Assembly (NCBI GenBank): GCA_003446975.1
Contig: DMAP01000405.1
Span: 1 to 7,951, forward strand
DNA: 7,951 bases
Reading direction: 5' to 3'
Source of the DNA: Clostridiales bacterium
Lineage (GTDB): Bacteria; Bacillota; Clostridia; Tissierellales; Dethiosulfatibacteraceae
The translations under genes and the position numbers were made by a program. Below are positions 1-7,059 of this stretch, in pieces. The notes beneath the pieces were generated by a model. That model worked only from the letters and a program-made list of their open reading frames with translations, did no database searches and was not told where the DNA came from. Position 1 is the stretch's first letter. Each line of letters starts with the position of its first letter.

Positions 1-289
1 CCTGTGATATAACTAATCCACCAACAGACATGCCGGTTTCGATATTCTTAATCGCATTTATCTCGTCTACTTCTGTATATCTAAACAACCCACTGAGCTT
101 CAGTTCGTTGACAAATTCTCTTGATACAGCAGTGTTGTCATGATCTATCAGCATCACTTCCGGCTTATAGCTTCCCGACATTGCTGAGCTGAACACCATA
201 GTCAATCCCAACGCCATGGCAGTCATGACTATGATCAGTATCTTATCATCCTTTAATAGCTTCAATCTAAGCAGTAATTGATTGATCAT
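1..289 (-). CDS. ABC-2 type exporter permease, second subunit (partial, N-terminal 96 codons)
   Basis: The first 96 codons of a membrane permease run off the window at base 1. The protein begins MINQLLLRLKLLKDDKILII. It has a short cytoplasmic N-terminus with basic residues, then one hydrophobic segment at about residues 17-37, then the start of an extracytoplasmic region (SYKPEVMLIDHDNTAVSREF). This is the usual beginning of ABC-2 permeases: one TM helix, a large external domain, then the remaining helices. The ATG at 289-287 is preceded by AGGAGG (303-298) with 8 nt spacing, so the start is well supported. It overlaps the end of the upstream permease gene by 23 bp in another frame, which suggests translational coupling. 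I infer that it pairs with that permease as a heterodimer driven by the ATPase encoded further upstream. The C-terminal membrane domain lies outside the window, so the family is assigned from context and N-terminal layout. Confidence 0.85.
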   Translation of the reverse strand, partial: MINQLLLRLKLLKDDKILIIVMTAMALGLTMVFSSAMSGSYKPEVMLIDHDNTAVSREFVNELKLSGLFRYTEVDEINAIKNIETGMSVGGLVISQ

Positions 290-1613
290 TGGAACTTCCT
301 CCTTTCAGCATCATGCCGGATAATGTTAGCATAATTACAATATTAATCATAATCACGGCCAAGCCGGGCAATATTTCACTTATCCCGTATCCTTCCAGTA
401 TTTTGATATAAGTTTGGAGTGTTGCACCATTAGGTGTCAACCTGCCAATCTGGCCAACCGTCTTTGGCAGTATTTGCAATGGTAGATAGCTGCCCCCAAG
501 CAGCGCCAATACCTGAACGAAAGCATTTGAAAAAGCATCACTGGTCTTATAGGAGTTCGATCTGATGGTTAGGGCTATTATCAAAACCCCGATAGAGGCA
601 ACCGCCAAACATGATAGAAGTATGGTCAATAGCAGCAGTGGAATATTGATCCAGTTGATTCCAAATGCAAGTTTTGAGTAAATAATCAACACTATCGACT
701 GTATGATGGCCATAATAAACATCATGAAAAATTTACCTGTTATAATCATCCGCCTGTCGACACCTGTTGCCATCAATCTATAATAGGTGTTGTCTATTTT
801 TTCATTCAGAATGAATTTCCCCCCGTAACCTGCTGAGAAAAGAATGAACATTGACATCATGGCGATGGAATAATAGGTGAATGAATTGATGAAATTCTTC
901 TGGTTTATATCGGTTAAGACAACATTTACACCTGCTGGCTCCGTTCCAATAGCTCTTACAAAATCCTCCAACTCCTCGATGACTTCATTAAGAGGCATAT
1001 AATCAGATGCCTTCTCAAGGTAGACATTCTTGGACAAGGTGATTGAGGACATGATGTTATTGAAGCTTGATATGATCTCTTCTGTAATTTGTCTTCGGTA
1101 ATTCATATCTGGATGTGACACAACCGTAATATCAATGTTATTTCTAAATGTGGTGAAGGTGTTGATATATGCGTTGTAAACATACTGATTCGGCAAGATC
1201 ACGATACTGCTGACATGCTTGTTTTCCAGCAGCTCGTAAGCCTCTGCCTCAGTTGCTACTGTGTATCGGATGAATTTTTTCATCTCTTCATTTCCCAGGA
1301 AATCTTCAAAGAAGATCTTCTCCGGATTGAACTCGGCAAACAGATTATCTGCATTAGTACCGAAATCTATTTTTATTCCAAACCTTTCTTCCATGGATTT
1401 GGTGAAATCTCGGAAAGCAGTCTGATCCTGCTCAAGGTCATAGTTTTTCACTATGGCGATATCCATTGTCCATTGAGAACCTACTTCCTGAAATGAACCA
1501 GATAAAGCAAAGCTTAATATGGTAGTCAGTATGATAGGCATCAATATGATAGCAGCCAACTCTTTTTTATCTGAAAGCATCAGCTTCATATCCTTCAATA
1601 TTATATTCAACAT
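267..1613 (-). CDS. ABC-2 type exporter permease, first subunit
   Basis: This is a 448-residue integral membrane subunit of an ABC exporter. A hydrophobic helix sits at about residues 17-37 (ELAAIILMPIILTTILSFAL). A roughly 210-residue soluble, presumably extracytoplasmic domain follows, and then a cluster of about five helices from about residue 250 to 440, including FMMFIMAIIQSIVLIIYSK and IPLLLLTILLSCLAVASIGV. This is the ABC2_membrane_3 type of architecture (TM1, large external loop, C-terminal TM bundle) seen in LnrM/LnrN, NatB and YhgE/Pip-like proteins. The frame is open from a GTG at 1622, but that codon lies in the Shine-Dalgarno region. The ATG at 1613 has GAGGT (1625-1621) 7 nt upstream and is the better start. 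The preceding ATPase stop codon (TGA, 1626-1624) overlaps this ribosome site, leaving 10 nt between the genes. It likely exports a drug, antimicrobial peptide or lipid. The substrate cannot be read from the sequence. Confidence 0.92.
   Translation of the reverse strand: MLNIILKDMKLMLSDKKELAAIILMPIILTTILSFALSGSFQEVGSQWTMDIAIVKNYDLEQDQTAFRDFTKSMEERFGIKIDFGTNADNLFAEFNPEKIFFEDFLGNEEMKKFIRYTVATEAEAYELLENKHVSSIVILPNQYVYNAYINTFTTFRNNIDITVVSHPDMNYRRQITEEIISSFNNIMSSITLSKNVYLEKASDYMPLNEVIEELEDFVRAIGTEPAGVNVVLTDINQKNFINSFTYYSIAMMSMFILFSAGYGGKFILNEKIDNTYYRLMATGVDRRMIITGKFFMMFIMAIIQSIVLIIYSKLAFGINWINIPLLLLTILLSCLAVASIGVLIIALTIRSNSYKTSDAFSNAFVQVLALLGGSYLPLQILPKTVGQIGRLTPNGATLQTYIKILEGYGISEILPGLAVIMINIVIMLTLSGMMLKGGSSNDQSITA
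298..303 (-). promoter_or_regulatory. Ribosome binding site of second permease
   Basis: AGGAGG on the minus strand lies 8 nt before the ATG at 289 and inside the 3' end of the preceding permease gene. A full consensus site at ideal spacing fixes the start of the downstream gene despite the 23-bp overlap. Confidence 0.85.
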
Positions 1614-1620
1614 ACGCAAC

Positions 1621-1625
1621 ACCTC
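1621..1625 (-). promoter_or_regulatory. Ribosome binding site of first permease
   Basis: GAGGT on the minus strand lies 7 nt before the ATG at 1613 and overlaps the TGA stop codon of the ATPase gene. It decides the start: the in-frame GTG at 1622 falls within this motif and so is unlikely to be used. The overlap of stop codon and ribosome site suggests coupled translation of ATPase and permease. Confidence 0.7.
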
Positions 1626-2553
1626 AATCCCTTAAAGCTCTTCCGGTCAGATAAAGAAAAACAAATTCCAAATCTGGCTTCTTTATATCCATAGATTGGA
1701 GCTTCCCACCATTTCCTGATATTATGTCCAATATCTCGCCATAGCTTCCATTGTGGCCTTTTCTTTTAAAGGCTATTCTGTCGCCGTCAACCATCAGGTT
1801 TTCGACAAAACTGAATCTTTTTATCGCTTCCAGTATTGTATCGTTTATATTTTCAACAATCAGCTCAATCTGTTCATCCGCATTGATGCTTTCAATCAGC
1901 TCATTTTTTGTCCCTGTAGCAATAATCTTGCCTTGGTCCATGATACAGGTCCGAGTGCACAGATACTCCACCTCTTCCATATAATGGCTGGTGTAGATAA
2001 TGGTTGACCCATTTTTGTTGATTCTCTTTACAGCGTCCAATATATGATTTCTTGACTGAGGGTCTATCCCTACCGTCGGCTCGTCAAGAATTATGAGTTC
2101 AGGATTGTGCAGCAAAGCTGATCCTATGTTCAATCTTCTTTTCATGCCGCCGGAATACTTGTCCACTCTGTCTTTTAATCTGTCGCTAATGCCTATGATT
2201 TCCGAAACCTCTTCTATCCTATTGGTCAGTTCCTTCCCTTTCAAGCCATAGGTTTTCCCCCAAAACTTTAGATTATCCATTCCTGACAGTGATGGATATA
2301 GGGCTATTTCCTGGGGAACAAAGCCTAGATTGGATTGAATGCTTTTAGGGTTTTGGACGATATCCTCACCTTTATAATAGATATTTCCCTCATCCGGTTT
2401 AATCAATGTTGCAATCATGGATATGGTGGTGGATTTGCCAGCACCATTAGGTCCAAGCAGTCCCAATATTTCACCCTTTTCCAGACTGAATGAGATACCA
2501 TCGACAGCTTTAGTCTTATTGAAATGCTTATATAGATTTTTTATCTCCAACAT
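1624..2553 (-). CDS. ABC-2 type exporter ATP-binding protein (DrrA/CcmA-like)
   Basis: This 309-residue cytoplasmic ATPase powers the two permeases that follow. All nucleotide-binding motifs are present and look intact: Walker A GPNGAGKST (34-42), Q-loop Gln81 (GFVPQEIALYPSLSG), signature YSGGM (133-137), Walker B LIILDEP with catalytic Glu158, D-loop GIDPQSR (162-168) and switch His190 (YTSHYMEE). Residues from about 220 to the end form the C-terminal extension common in DrrA-type exporter ATPases (DUF4162-like), ending with the typical LEFVFLYLTGRALRD. The ATG at 2553 follows AAGGAG (2567-2562) with 8 nt spacing. An in-frame ATG 24 bp earlier, at 2577, lacks a comparable site, so the shorter start is preferred. 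The gene lies 24 nt after the lipoprotein gene and 10 nt before the first permease, in one operon. The closest named parallels are LnrL/YfiL (linearmycin resistance) and NatA. The family is certain and the substrate unknown. Confidence 0.95.
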   Translation of the reverse strand: MLEIKNLYKHFNKTKAVDGISFSLEKGEILGLLGPNGAGKSTTISMIATLIKPDEGNIYYKGEDIVQNPKSIQSNLGFVPQEIALYPSLSGMDNLKFWGKTYGLKGKELTNRIEEVSEIIGISDRLKDRVDKYSGGMKRRLNIGSALLHNPELIILDEPTVGIDPQSRNHILDAVKRINKNGSTIIYTSHYMEEVEYLCTRTCIMDQGKIIATGTKNELIESINADEQIELIVENINDTILEAIKRFSFVENLMVDGDRIAFKRKGHNGSYGEILDIISGNGGKLQSMDIKKPDLEFVFLYLTGRALRD

Positions 2554-2561
2554 TTTTATCT

Positions 2562-2567
2562 CTCCTT
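2562..2567 (-). promoter_or_regulatory. Ribosome binding site of ABC ATPase
   Basis: AAGGAG on the minus strand is 8 nt upstream of the ATG at 2553. It lies inside the 8-codon extension that would exist if the upstream ATG at 2577 were used. It therefore argues that the protein begins MLEIKNLYKHF. Confidence 0.8.
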
Positions 2568-2577
2568 CAGCAATCAT

Positions 2578-3537
2578 TTATTGGAAGTCCTTGAACAGAT
2601 TTTCAGCCTCATTCATATCGATTATGTCATCAGGTGAAACATCCGGGATGACAATATTTTGCTCCATCTCATTATCCCAATTTTCCTGACTGATAACAAC
2701 TGTTCTTTTGATTACTTGGCCTGGTTTTGGATCATAATTTTCAAAATATATCTCTATGGATTCCTTTACGATATAGCCATCTATATCGATATATGCCAAA
2801 TTGTTGAATGTGATTTTTTCCATATCTTCAATTTCTTGTTCAATACTCCTGATTAATGTATCATAGTCCAAACTGCCATCAGTAGCTGAAAATTGAACAA
2901 ATTTCTCCAAGGCTTCTTTTTCTGACCTCAGAATTGCGATTATTTTCTTAAGCAGCAATCTTAGCTGATCCTCGGTGGGACTGACAGTGAATTTAGTCAC
3001 CTTTACTTCGCCATCTTCCGTTGTCATGATTGATTTTTCACCCTTCACAACATTTTCTGTCTCCAACAGGTCTGTCCATTCCTTGGTTACTCTTTTGACC
3101 AGACTTTCTGTCCCTGTAACATCCATTGACGAAGGCATATCCAGTTCGTCCATTTCAACTCTGATATATTCATTGATCATAGGCAATCTGATATAAGCTA
3201 TGCTATCATTTGAATAAACCATGCTGTCGATGCCCATTCCTCCAAAATTAACATACACGTCATTGATTGATTTTGCCTGATTGTTGTCGAAGGTTGAAAT
3301 CATACCCATTTCTAATCTCTCGAAATTCTTCAGATTTGCGATTGCTTCTTCTGAAAGTCCTTCGGTGCTAAAGTCATTACTGACCTTGATGGACAAACTC
3401 ATTTTTCCTCTTGTGATTTCTTCTGTCTTGTTCACCGCATTGTTGTAATCCAATAGAGCGTCGGTACTGCATCCTGCTGCCAGCATCATCATAATCAATA
3501 TTGCTGCAACCATTTTCACAGATATTTTATTTTTCAT
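2578..3537 (-). CDS. Exported lipoprotein of unknown function, first gene of exporter operon
   Basis: This 319-residue protein has a clear lipoprotein signal peptide: a basic N-terminus (MKNKISVK), a hydrophobic core (residues 9-19) and the lipobox LAAGC at 19-23, so Cys23 should be lipidated and anchored outside the membrane. The mature part is acidic. It alternates likely beta strands (GKMSLSIKV, MVYSNDSIAYIRLP, YIRVEMDEL, VKVTKFTV, NNLAYIDIDGYIVKESIEIYF, QVIKRTVVI) with a helical stretch at about 190-242. This pattern recalls LolA/LppX-like or DUF6612-like lipoproteins that hold a hydrophobic ligand in a curved sheet. That resemblance comes from reading the pattern, not from a search. The start is the ATG at 3537, 7 nt after AGAGGT (3550-3545); an in-frame GTG at 3546 overlaps that site. 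It is transcribed first, 24 nt ahead of the ATPase gene, so it probably acts with the exporter, for instance as a substrate-binding, delivery or shielding factor. This role is inferred. Confidence 0.85.
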   Translation of the reverse strand: MKNKISVKMVAAILIMMMLAAGCSTDALLDYNNAVNKTEEITRGKMSLSIKVSNDFSTEGLSEEAIANLKNFERLEMGMISTFDNNQAKSINDVYVNFGGMGIDSMVYSNDSIAYIRLPMINEYIRVEMDELDMPSSMDVTGTESLVKRVTKEWTDLLETENVVKGEKSIMTTEDGEVKVTKFTVSPTEDQLRLLLKKIIAILRSEKEALEKFVQFSATDGSLDYDTLIRSIEQEIEDMEKITFNNLAYIDIDGYIVKESIEIYFENYDPKPGQVIKRTVVISQENWDNEMEQNIVIPDVSPDDIIDMNEAENLFKDFQ

Positions 3538-3544
3538 ATAGAAC

Positions 3545-3550
3545 ACCTCT
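3545..3550 (-). promoter_or_regulatory. Ribosome binding site of lipoprotein gene
   Basis: AGAGGT on the minus strand lies 7 nt before the ATG at 3537. It excludes the in-frame GTG at 3546, which sits within the site, and gives a signal peptide starting MKNK. Confidence 0.75.
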
Positions 3551-3561
3551 CAAATCATTAA

Positions 3562-3601
3562 TCTATAGTCCGATTATATGATAAATTCAAAATAATACCA
3601 T
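3562..3601 (-). promoter_or_regulatory. Candidate promoter(s) of the lipoprotein-ABC exporter operon
   Basis: Two overlapping sigma-A-type promoters can be read on the minus strand. The first is TTGAAT (3590-3585), a 17-nt spacer, then TATAGA (3567-3562). The second has a perfect TATAAT (3578-3573) but only a poor -35 (ATGGTA, 3601-3596) at 17 nt. Either would start transcription 15-40 nt upstream of the lipoprotein ribosome site. The operon needs its own promoter because a strong terminator lies just upstream at 3655-3690. A perfect -10 with a weak -35 fits activator-dependent expression, but that is inference. Confidence 0.55.
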
Positions 3602-3628
3602 CTATCATAGGTCATTTCATACCATGAC
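3595..3628 (-). repeat. Short direct and inverted repeats upstream of exporter operon (possible operator)
   Basis: The 7-mer ATGGTAT occurs twice on the minus strand, at 3625-3619 and 3601-3595, with a 24-nt start-to-start distance. An inverted repeat, GTCAT (3611-3615) and ATGAC (3624-3628) on the plus strand with an 8-nt spacer, overlaps the upstream copy. The downstream copy covers the weak -35 of the TATAAT promoter. The placement suits a regulator binding site such as that of a response regulator or other activator. In AT-rich intergenic DNA, short repeats also occur by chance, and no regulator gene lies in the window for this operon. Confidence 0.35.
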
Positions 3629-3654
3629 TTTTTGCATATTTAATGAAATAAAAT

Positions 3655-3690
3655 AAAACCGCCCCCTGATTCTCATCAAAGGACGGTTTT
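3655..3690 (-). terminator. Intrinsic terminator after the symporter gene
   Basis: Read on the minus strand, AAAACCGUCCUUUGAU (3690-3675) pairs along all 16 positions with AUCAGGGGGCGGUUUU (3670-3655), using three G-U wobbles, around a 4-nt loop GAGA of the stable GNRA type. A U-rich tail (UUUUAUUUUAUUUC) overlaps and follows the right arm. It begins 26 nt after the symporter stop codon. On the plus strand the three wobble positions become C-A mismatches, so the structure favours minus-strand transcription. It separates the symporter transcript from the exporter operon. Confidence 0.9.
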
Positions 3691-3716
3691 ATCTATTTTG
3701 AAATGGGGGGAAGGAA

Positions 3717-5090
3717 TCATTTTTTGTTGGTGAAATAATACCCAGCTATAATCAATGTGCTGATGCCCATACCGATATATAAAGGGTCGATGGTGGTCAG
3801 CTTCAACACACTCAATAGAATCGTCACTAAAGGCGCCACAATCATAGATATAAGACCAGCCTTCCTCGGTGTCTTATCCTTTAGAATTAATATGGTGACC
3901 AGTGGCATAAACACGACGGTGCCTCTCAACGTCATGGATAGGAAGGACCACTGCAGAATTAAAGAGTCAAGATTGAACAGAACCAGCAAGGTTGTCAGCA
4001 ACAACACGCCTAAAACCGCCAGTCTCAGGGATAGAAGCTCTTGCTTGTCAGTGGCGTTTTTATTGATAAGGGTTTTGTAGATGTCTCTGCTGAACATGGT
4101 GCTGATGCCCAGTGTCAGTCCAGCGCCTGTTGCCACAACGGATATGATCAACGTTCCAATCACAACCCCTCCAATGGCTGGGTTCAGATAGTTGATGACA
4201 AACAGCGGCAATGCCTGCTTGGAGATGATTTCCGGGTAATTGGCCCGCATGAACAGACCAGTCAAGGTGGACATGACCCCAATAGGCGGAATCAGAAGCG
4301 CCGAGAGAAAGGCCCCCTTACGAGATTCCTGCGCCGTACGTCCGGAGAAGATGGCCTGCAGGTAGGTCTGGGTCGAACAGACCCCAATGACCAGCGCAAA
4401 GCCTTGCGCCAATGCTGTGGAAACTCCCTCACTGAAGAGATTGAACCAGGGGTCTCTTGGAAAGGTCGCCACCAGACCGCCAAACCCATTAAAACCTTTT
4501 AAAACAATAAAAGCGCTGATGGATAGTGTCAGATACAATAGGACTGTCTTGATAGAACCCACCAAGCTGGAACCTAGAAAGCCACCAAAGAAAATATAGG
4601 ATATGATGAGCAGTACCGTGATGAAAACCGCCACCGTCTCACCGATGAGAAACAAGGTTGTAAATATGGCCACCGCCGCTAAAACCTGACCGGTGATATG
4701 AACGAATATGGCTATGGATGAAATGATGCTGGAGGCTGTTCTGGCTGCATTGCCATAATACTTGATCATATACTCGGGAACCGTATAGATATTGGCATCC
4801 CTTAAAGGTTTTGCCAAAAACAGACCCAAAAACAAACATCCGAGGCTGGCGCCCAGGGTAAACCACATGCCGTTTGCCCCGCTGACAAAGGCTGCCTGGG
4901 CCGTTCCGATGGTGGATGCGCCGCCTACCAGGGTCCCGATAATGCTGGCGGCCACCTTGGAACTTGAGAAGTTCCTCCCACCGATAGAAAAATCCTTTGA
5001 GTTTTTTACCTTCTTGCTGGAGTTGATCCCCACATAGGAGACAACCATCAAGGTCAAGACTGTGCTGATCAGATACGCTCCGTTTTCCAA
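3717..5090 (-). CDS. Sodium:solute symporter (SSS/SLC5 family)
   Basis: This 457-residue polytopic membrane protein is predicted to import an organic solute with Na+. Family marks are the N-terminal DFSIGGRN (33-40), matching the SSS D-[YF]-x-x-GGR motif after TM1, followed by a Gly/Ala/Ser-rich helix (VGGASTIGTAQAAFVSG) and the YTVPEYMIKYYG segment (102-113). A later helix, ATGAGLTLGISTMFSRDIYK, corresponds to the TM8 region whose Ser/Thr residues help form the Na2 site. About 12-13 hydrophobic segments fill the sequence. The start codon is TTG at 5090, placed 5 nt after GGAGG (5100-5096). No ATG occurs before Met15, which lies inside TM1. The gene starts 16 nt after the regulator stop codon and ends at a strong terminator, so it is the last gene of its transcript. 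Position after butyrate kinase and a PrpR-like activator suggests a carboxylate substrate, which is inferred. Parts are much richer in GC than neighbouring genes. Confidence 0.93.
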   Translation of the reverse strand: MENGAYLISTVLTLMVVSYVGINSSKKVKNSKDFSIGGRNFSSSKVAASIIGTLVGGASTIGTAQAAFVSGANGMWFTLGASLGCLFLGLFLAKPLRDANIYTVPEYMIKYYGNAARTASSIISSIAIFVHITGQVLAAVAIFTTLFLIGETVAVFITVLLIISYIFFGGFLGSSLVGSIKTVLLYLTLSISAFIVLKGFNGFGGLVATFPRDPWFNLFSEGVSTALAQGFALVIGVCSTQTYLQAIFSGRTAQESRKGAFLSALLIPPIGVMSTLTGLFMRANYPEIISKQALPLFVINYLNPAIGGVVIGTLIISVVATGAGLTLGISTMFSRDIYKTLINKNATDKQELLSLRLAVLGVLLLTTLLVLFNLDSLILQWSFLSMTLRGTVVFMPLVTILILKDKTPRKAGLISMIVAPLVTILLSVLKLTTIDPLYIGMGISTLIIAGYYFTNKK

Positions 5091-5095
5091 ATCGT

Positions 5096-5100
5096 CCTCC
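5096..5100 (-). promoter_or_regulatory. Ribosome binding site supporting the TTG start of the symporter
   Basis: GGAGG on the minus strand ends 5 nt before the TTG at 5090-5088 and lies in the 16-nt gap after the regulator stop codon. It is the only good site near the 5' end of this frame, and there is no alternative ATG before the first membrane helix, so TTG is the likely start. Confidence 0.75.
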
Positions 5101-5106
5101 GGTGTA

Positions 5107-7029
5107 TTATATTTCCGACTCTTCTGCTTCTTCGATTTCCTTCAGTCTTTTCCACAGTGTCGTTCGACTTATACCTAGCTTTTTTGCTAGAAGACTTTTA
5201 TCATCACCAACTTCTTTCGTTATGGTGTTGATTATTTGCATCTCCATATCTTTTAAACTTCCTTTATCAATAGTGATGCTACCTTCAGATTTATCCAAGT
5301 CTCTACCTTCAAATTTTTCGCTAAGAATATCCTCAACCAAATCCTGTGTTATCATGGCATTCTCACATAAAAGAACTGCCTTTTCCACAAAATTCTCCAA
5401 CTCTCGGATATTACCGGGCCACCTATATTCCTCTATCAAAATCATTGCATCTTTATCGATACCCTTAATATCTTTATTGAACTGATTCTTTTTGATGGCC
5501 AAAAACTCATTGGCTAAACTTGTTATATCTTCTTTTCTTTTCCTTAATGAGGGTAGAACCAGATTCAAAATATTAATTCTGAAATATAAATCTTCCCTGA
5601 ACTTCTTCTCTTTTACCAGCTGATACAGATCTGTGTTGGTGGCAGCTATAATTCTCACGTCAGTATTGATAATCTGATCCCCACCAATCCTGAATACTTC
5701 TTTTTCCTGCAATACTCTCAATAATCTACCCTGTAATTCCATTGGTATTTCAGATATCTCATCCAGGAAAATAGTCCCTTTATGAGCTAATTCAAATACA
5801 CCTATCTTTCCGCCTTTCCTGGCACCGGTAAAGGCTCCCTCTTCATAGCCGAAAAGCTCGCTTTACAACAATGTACCCGGTAATGCCGCACAATTAATAG
5901 CGACGAAGGATTCATTCCTTCGGTTACTGTAATTGTGAACACTTTGGGCAAACAATTCTTTACCGGTTCCCGTTTCACCGTAGATTAGAATGGTTGAATC
6001 GGTTTCAGCAAACTTCTTAGCTTTTTTTATGCATTGATGGATAGCATGGCTTGACCCTTTAATATTTTCAAATCGGTATTTTGCATAAAAGGCACTCGAA
6101 TAGAGTTTATGTCTGACTTTTCTCTCCAAACTCTGGAGCTGTGAAACCGCTTTGAAGGTAATGACCAGTCCAACCTGTTCATTGTCAACAATGATTGCCA
6201 CTCGATTGATGATATATTGAGTATCTTCAATTTTTAGCAGCATATTATAAGCTATTTTGCCTTCTCCATATAAAGCGCTCATTGTGGTATTGTCACTGAA
6301 ATCCGAAATGCCACGGTTCAGAATAGATTTTGAATCAACCTTTAAAATTTTTTCTGCATATGGGTTAAATGTTGTTATAATATTATTCGTATCCAAGGCA
6401 ATTATTCCCTCGTCTGAATAATCCAGGATGGCTTTAAGTCTTTCTGTTTTCTCTTTTTCTCTTTTGTTCAAGTCCACGATGTTTTTTGCGATTGTAATCG
6501 CTTCTTTGATTGACTCATCTGTGCTTTTAATAATAATGGCTTGAGTATTATTATCGCTTTTCAAATCTTCAATACAACTACCCATTCCCAGAAGCGTGAT
6601 GCTTTCATTTTGGGGTCTGTTGTTGAACTGGCTTTCCAACTCCTCTCGGTTTGTATAAGCAAAAATGGTCAAATCCAGATTTAAGTAGCTTTTCAATTTC
6701 TTCAGGCTTTCTACGCTTTTATTATTGTAGACCACCATATACATCTTTGAATGATACTCTCTAGCTTTATAAATGGCTGAAATTAGATCTGCAACACTAA
6801 TCTCAATTTCAATTACCGGTATGCTGGCAATGTCTTTAATCGCAGCTGCTGTTCCTCCTTGACTGATTATCACATCATAATTGGCTTCGACGCTTTTGGC
6901 ATAATGAACACCGTTCTTTAAAATGCCTCCTTCGAAGACATCAATGTCAACTCCCAAATCTTCTGCGATTTTTTTAACCTTTTCTGTCAACTCTCTATAT
7001 GTTGATATTAATAATATTTTATAATCCAT
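5107..7029 (-). pseudogene. Sigma-54-dependent activator with PrpR-type sensor domain, interrupted by an in-frame stop
   Basis: The frame spans 640 codons with one internal TAA at codon 389 (5865-5863). Residues 1-170 are a PrpR_N-type ligand sensor (YDVIISQGGTAAAIKDI, IPVIEIEISVADLISAI). A PAS domain covers about 195-295 (ILDYSDEGIIALDTNNIITT). The AAA+ domain starts near 320 with Walker A GETGTGKE (351-358). After the stop the same frame continues with SELFGYEEGAFTGA (sigma-54 contact loop GAFTGA at 398-403), Walker B GTIFLDE (418-424), sensor I AATNTDL, the arginine finger region FREDLYFR (477-484) and WPGNIREL (537-544). A Fis-type HTH ends the protein (KKLGISRTTLWKRLKEI). In relatives the stop position is normally Glu (LLESELFGYE), one base away (GAA to TAA). 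The ATG at 7029 is preferred over the in-frame GTG at 7044, although its ribosome site (GGGA) is weak. The first fragment is 388 residues. A second could begin at Met430 but has no evident ribosome site. An intact version would activate sigma-54 promoters for carboxylate genes. Confidence 0.88.
5863..5865 (-). other. In-frame TAA nonsense codon inside the AAA+ domain
   Basis: On the minus strand the codons read CCG GGT ACA TTG TTG TAA AGC GAG CTT TTC, giving PGTLL-stop-SELF. Family members usually carry Glu here. The frame is unchanged before and after, which rules out an indel. The stop separates Walker A from the GAFTGA loop and Walker B, so neither fragment holds a complete ATPase. It is a real nonsense mutation or a single-base read error; these cannot be told apart here. 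Confidence 0.9.
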
Positions 7030-7059
7030 AATACCATCCCACACTATAAGGTTTTAGTC

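Noticed and set aside
1613..1622. GTG start at 1622 for the first permease
   Set aside because: The GTG lies within the Shine-Dalgarno region (GAGGTG); the ATG at 1613 has proper 7-nt spacing.
4041..4502. 153-codon open frame on the plus strand
   Set aside because: It is antisense to the GC-rich part of the symporter gene, has no ribosome site of note and no recognisable domain; the composition (many polar and Pro/Arg residues) is typical of a shadow frame.
5107..5742. Independent 211-residue regulator starting at Met430
   Set aside because: There is no convincing ribosome site before it, and the same frame continues upstream with GAFTGA and Walker B directly to the TAA; it is the tail of the interrupted activator.
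5820..5835. TGGCAC on the plus strand, resembling a sigma-54 -24 element
   Set aside because: No TTGC element follows at the required spacing, and these bases encode the conserved GAFTGA region on the minus strand.
5107..7029. Programmed recoding (stop read-through, Sec or Pyl) at the activator stop
   Set aside because: TAA is not used for selenocysteine or pyrrolysine, no stimulatory structure is evident, and a single GAA to TAA change explains it more simply.
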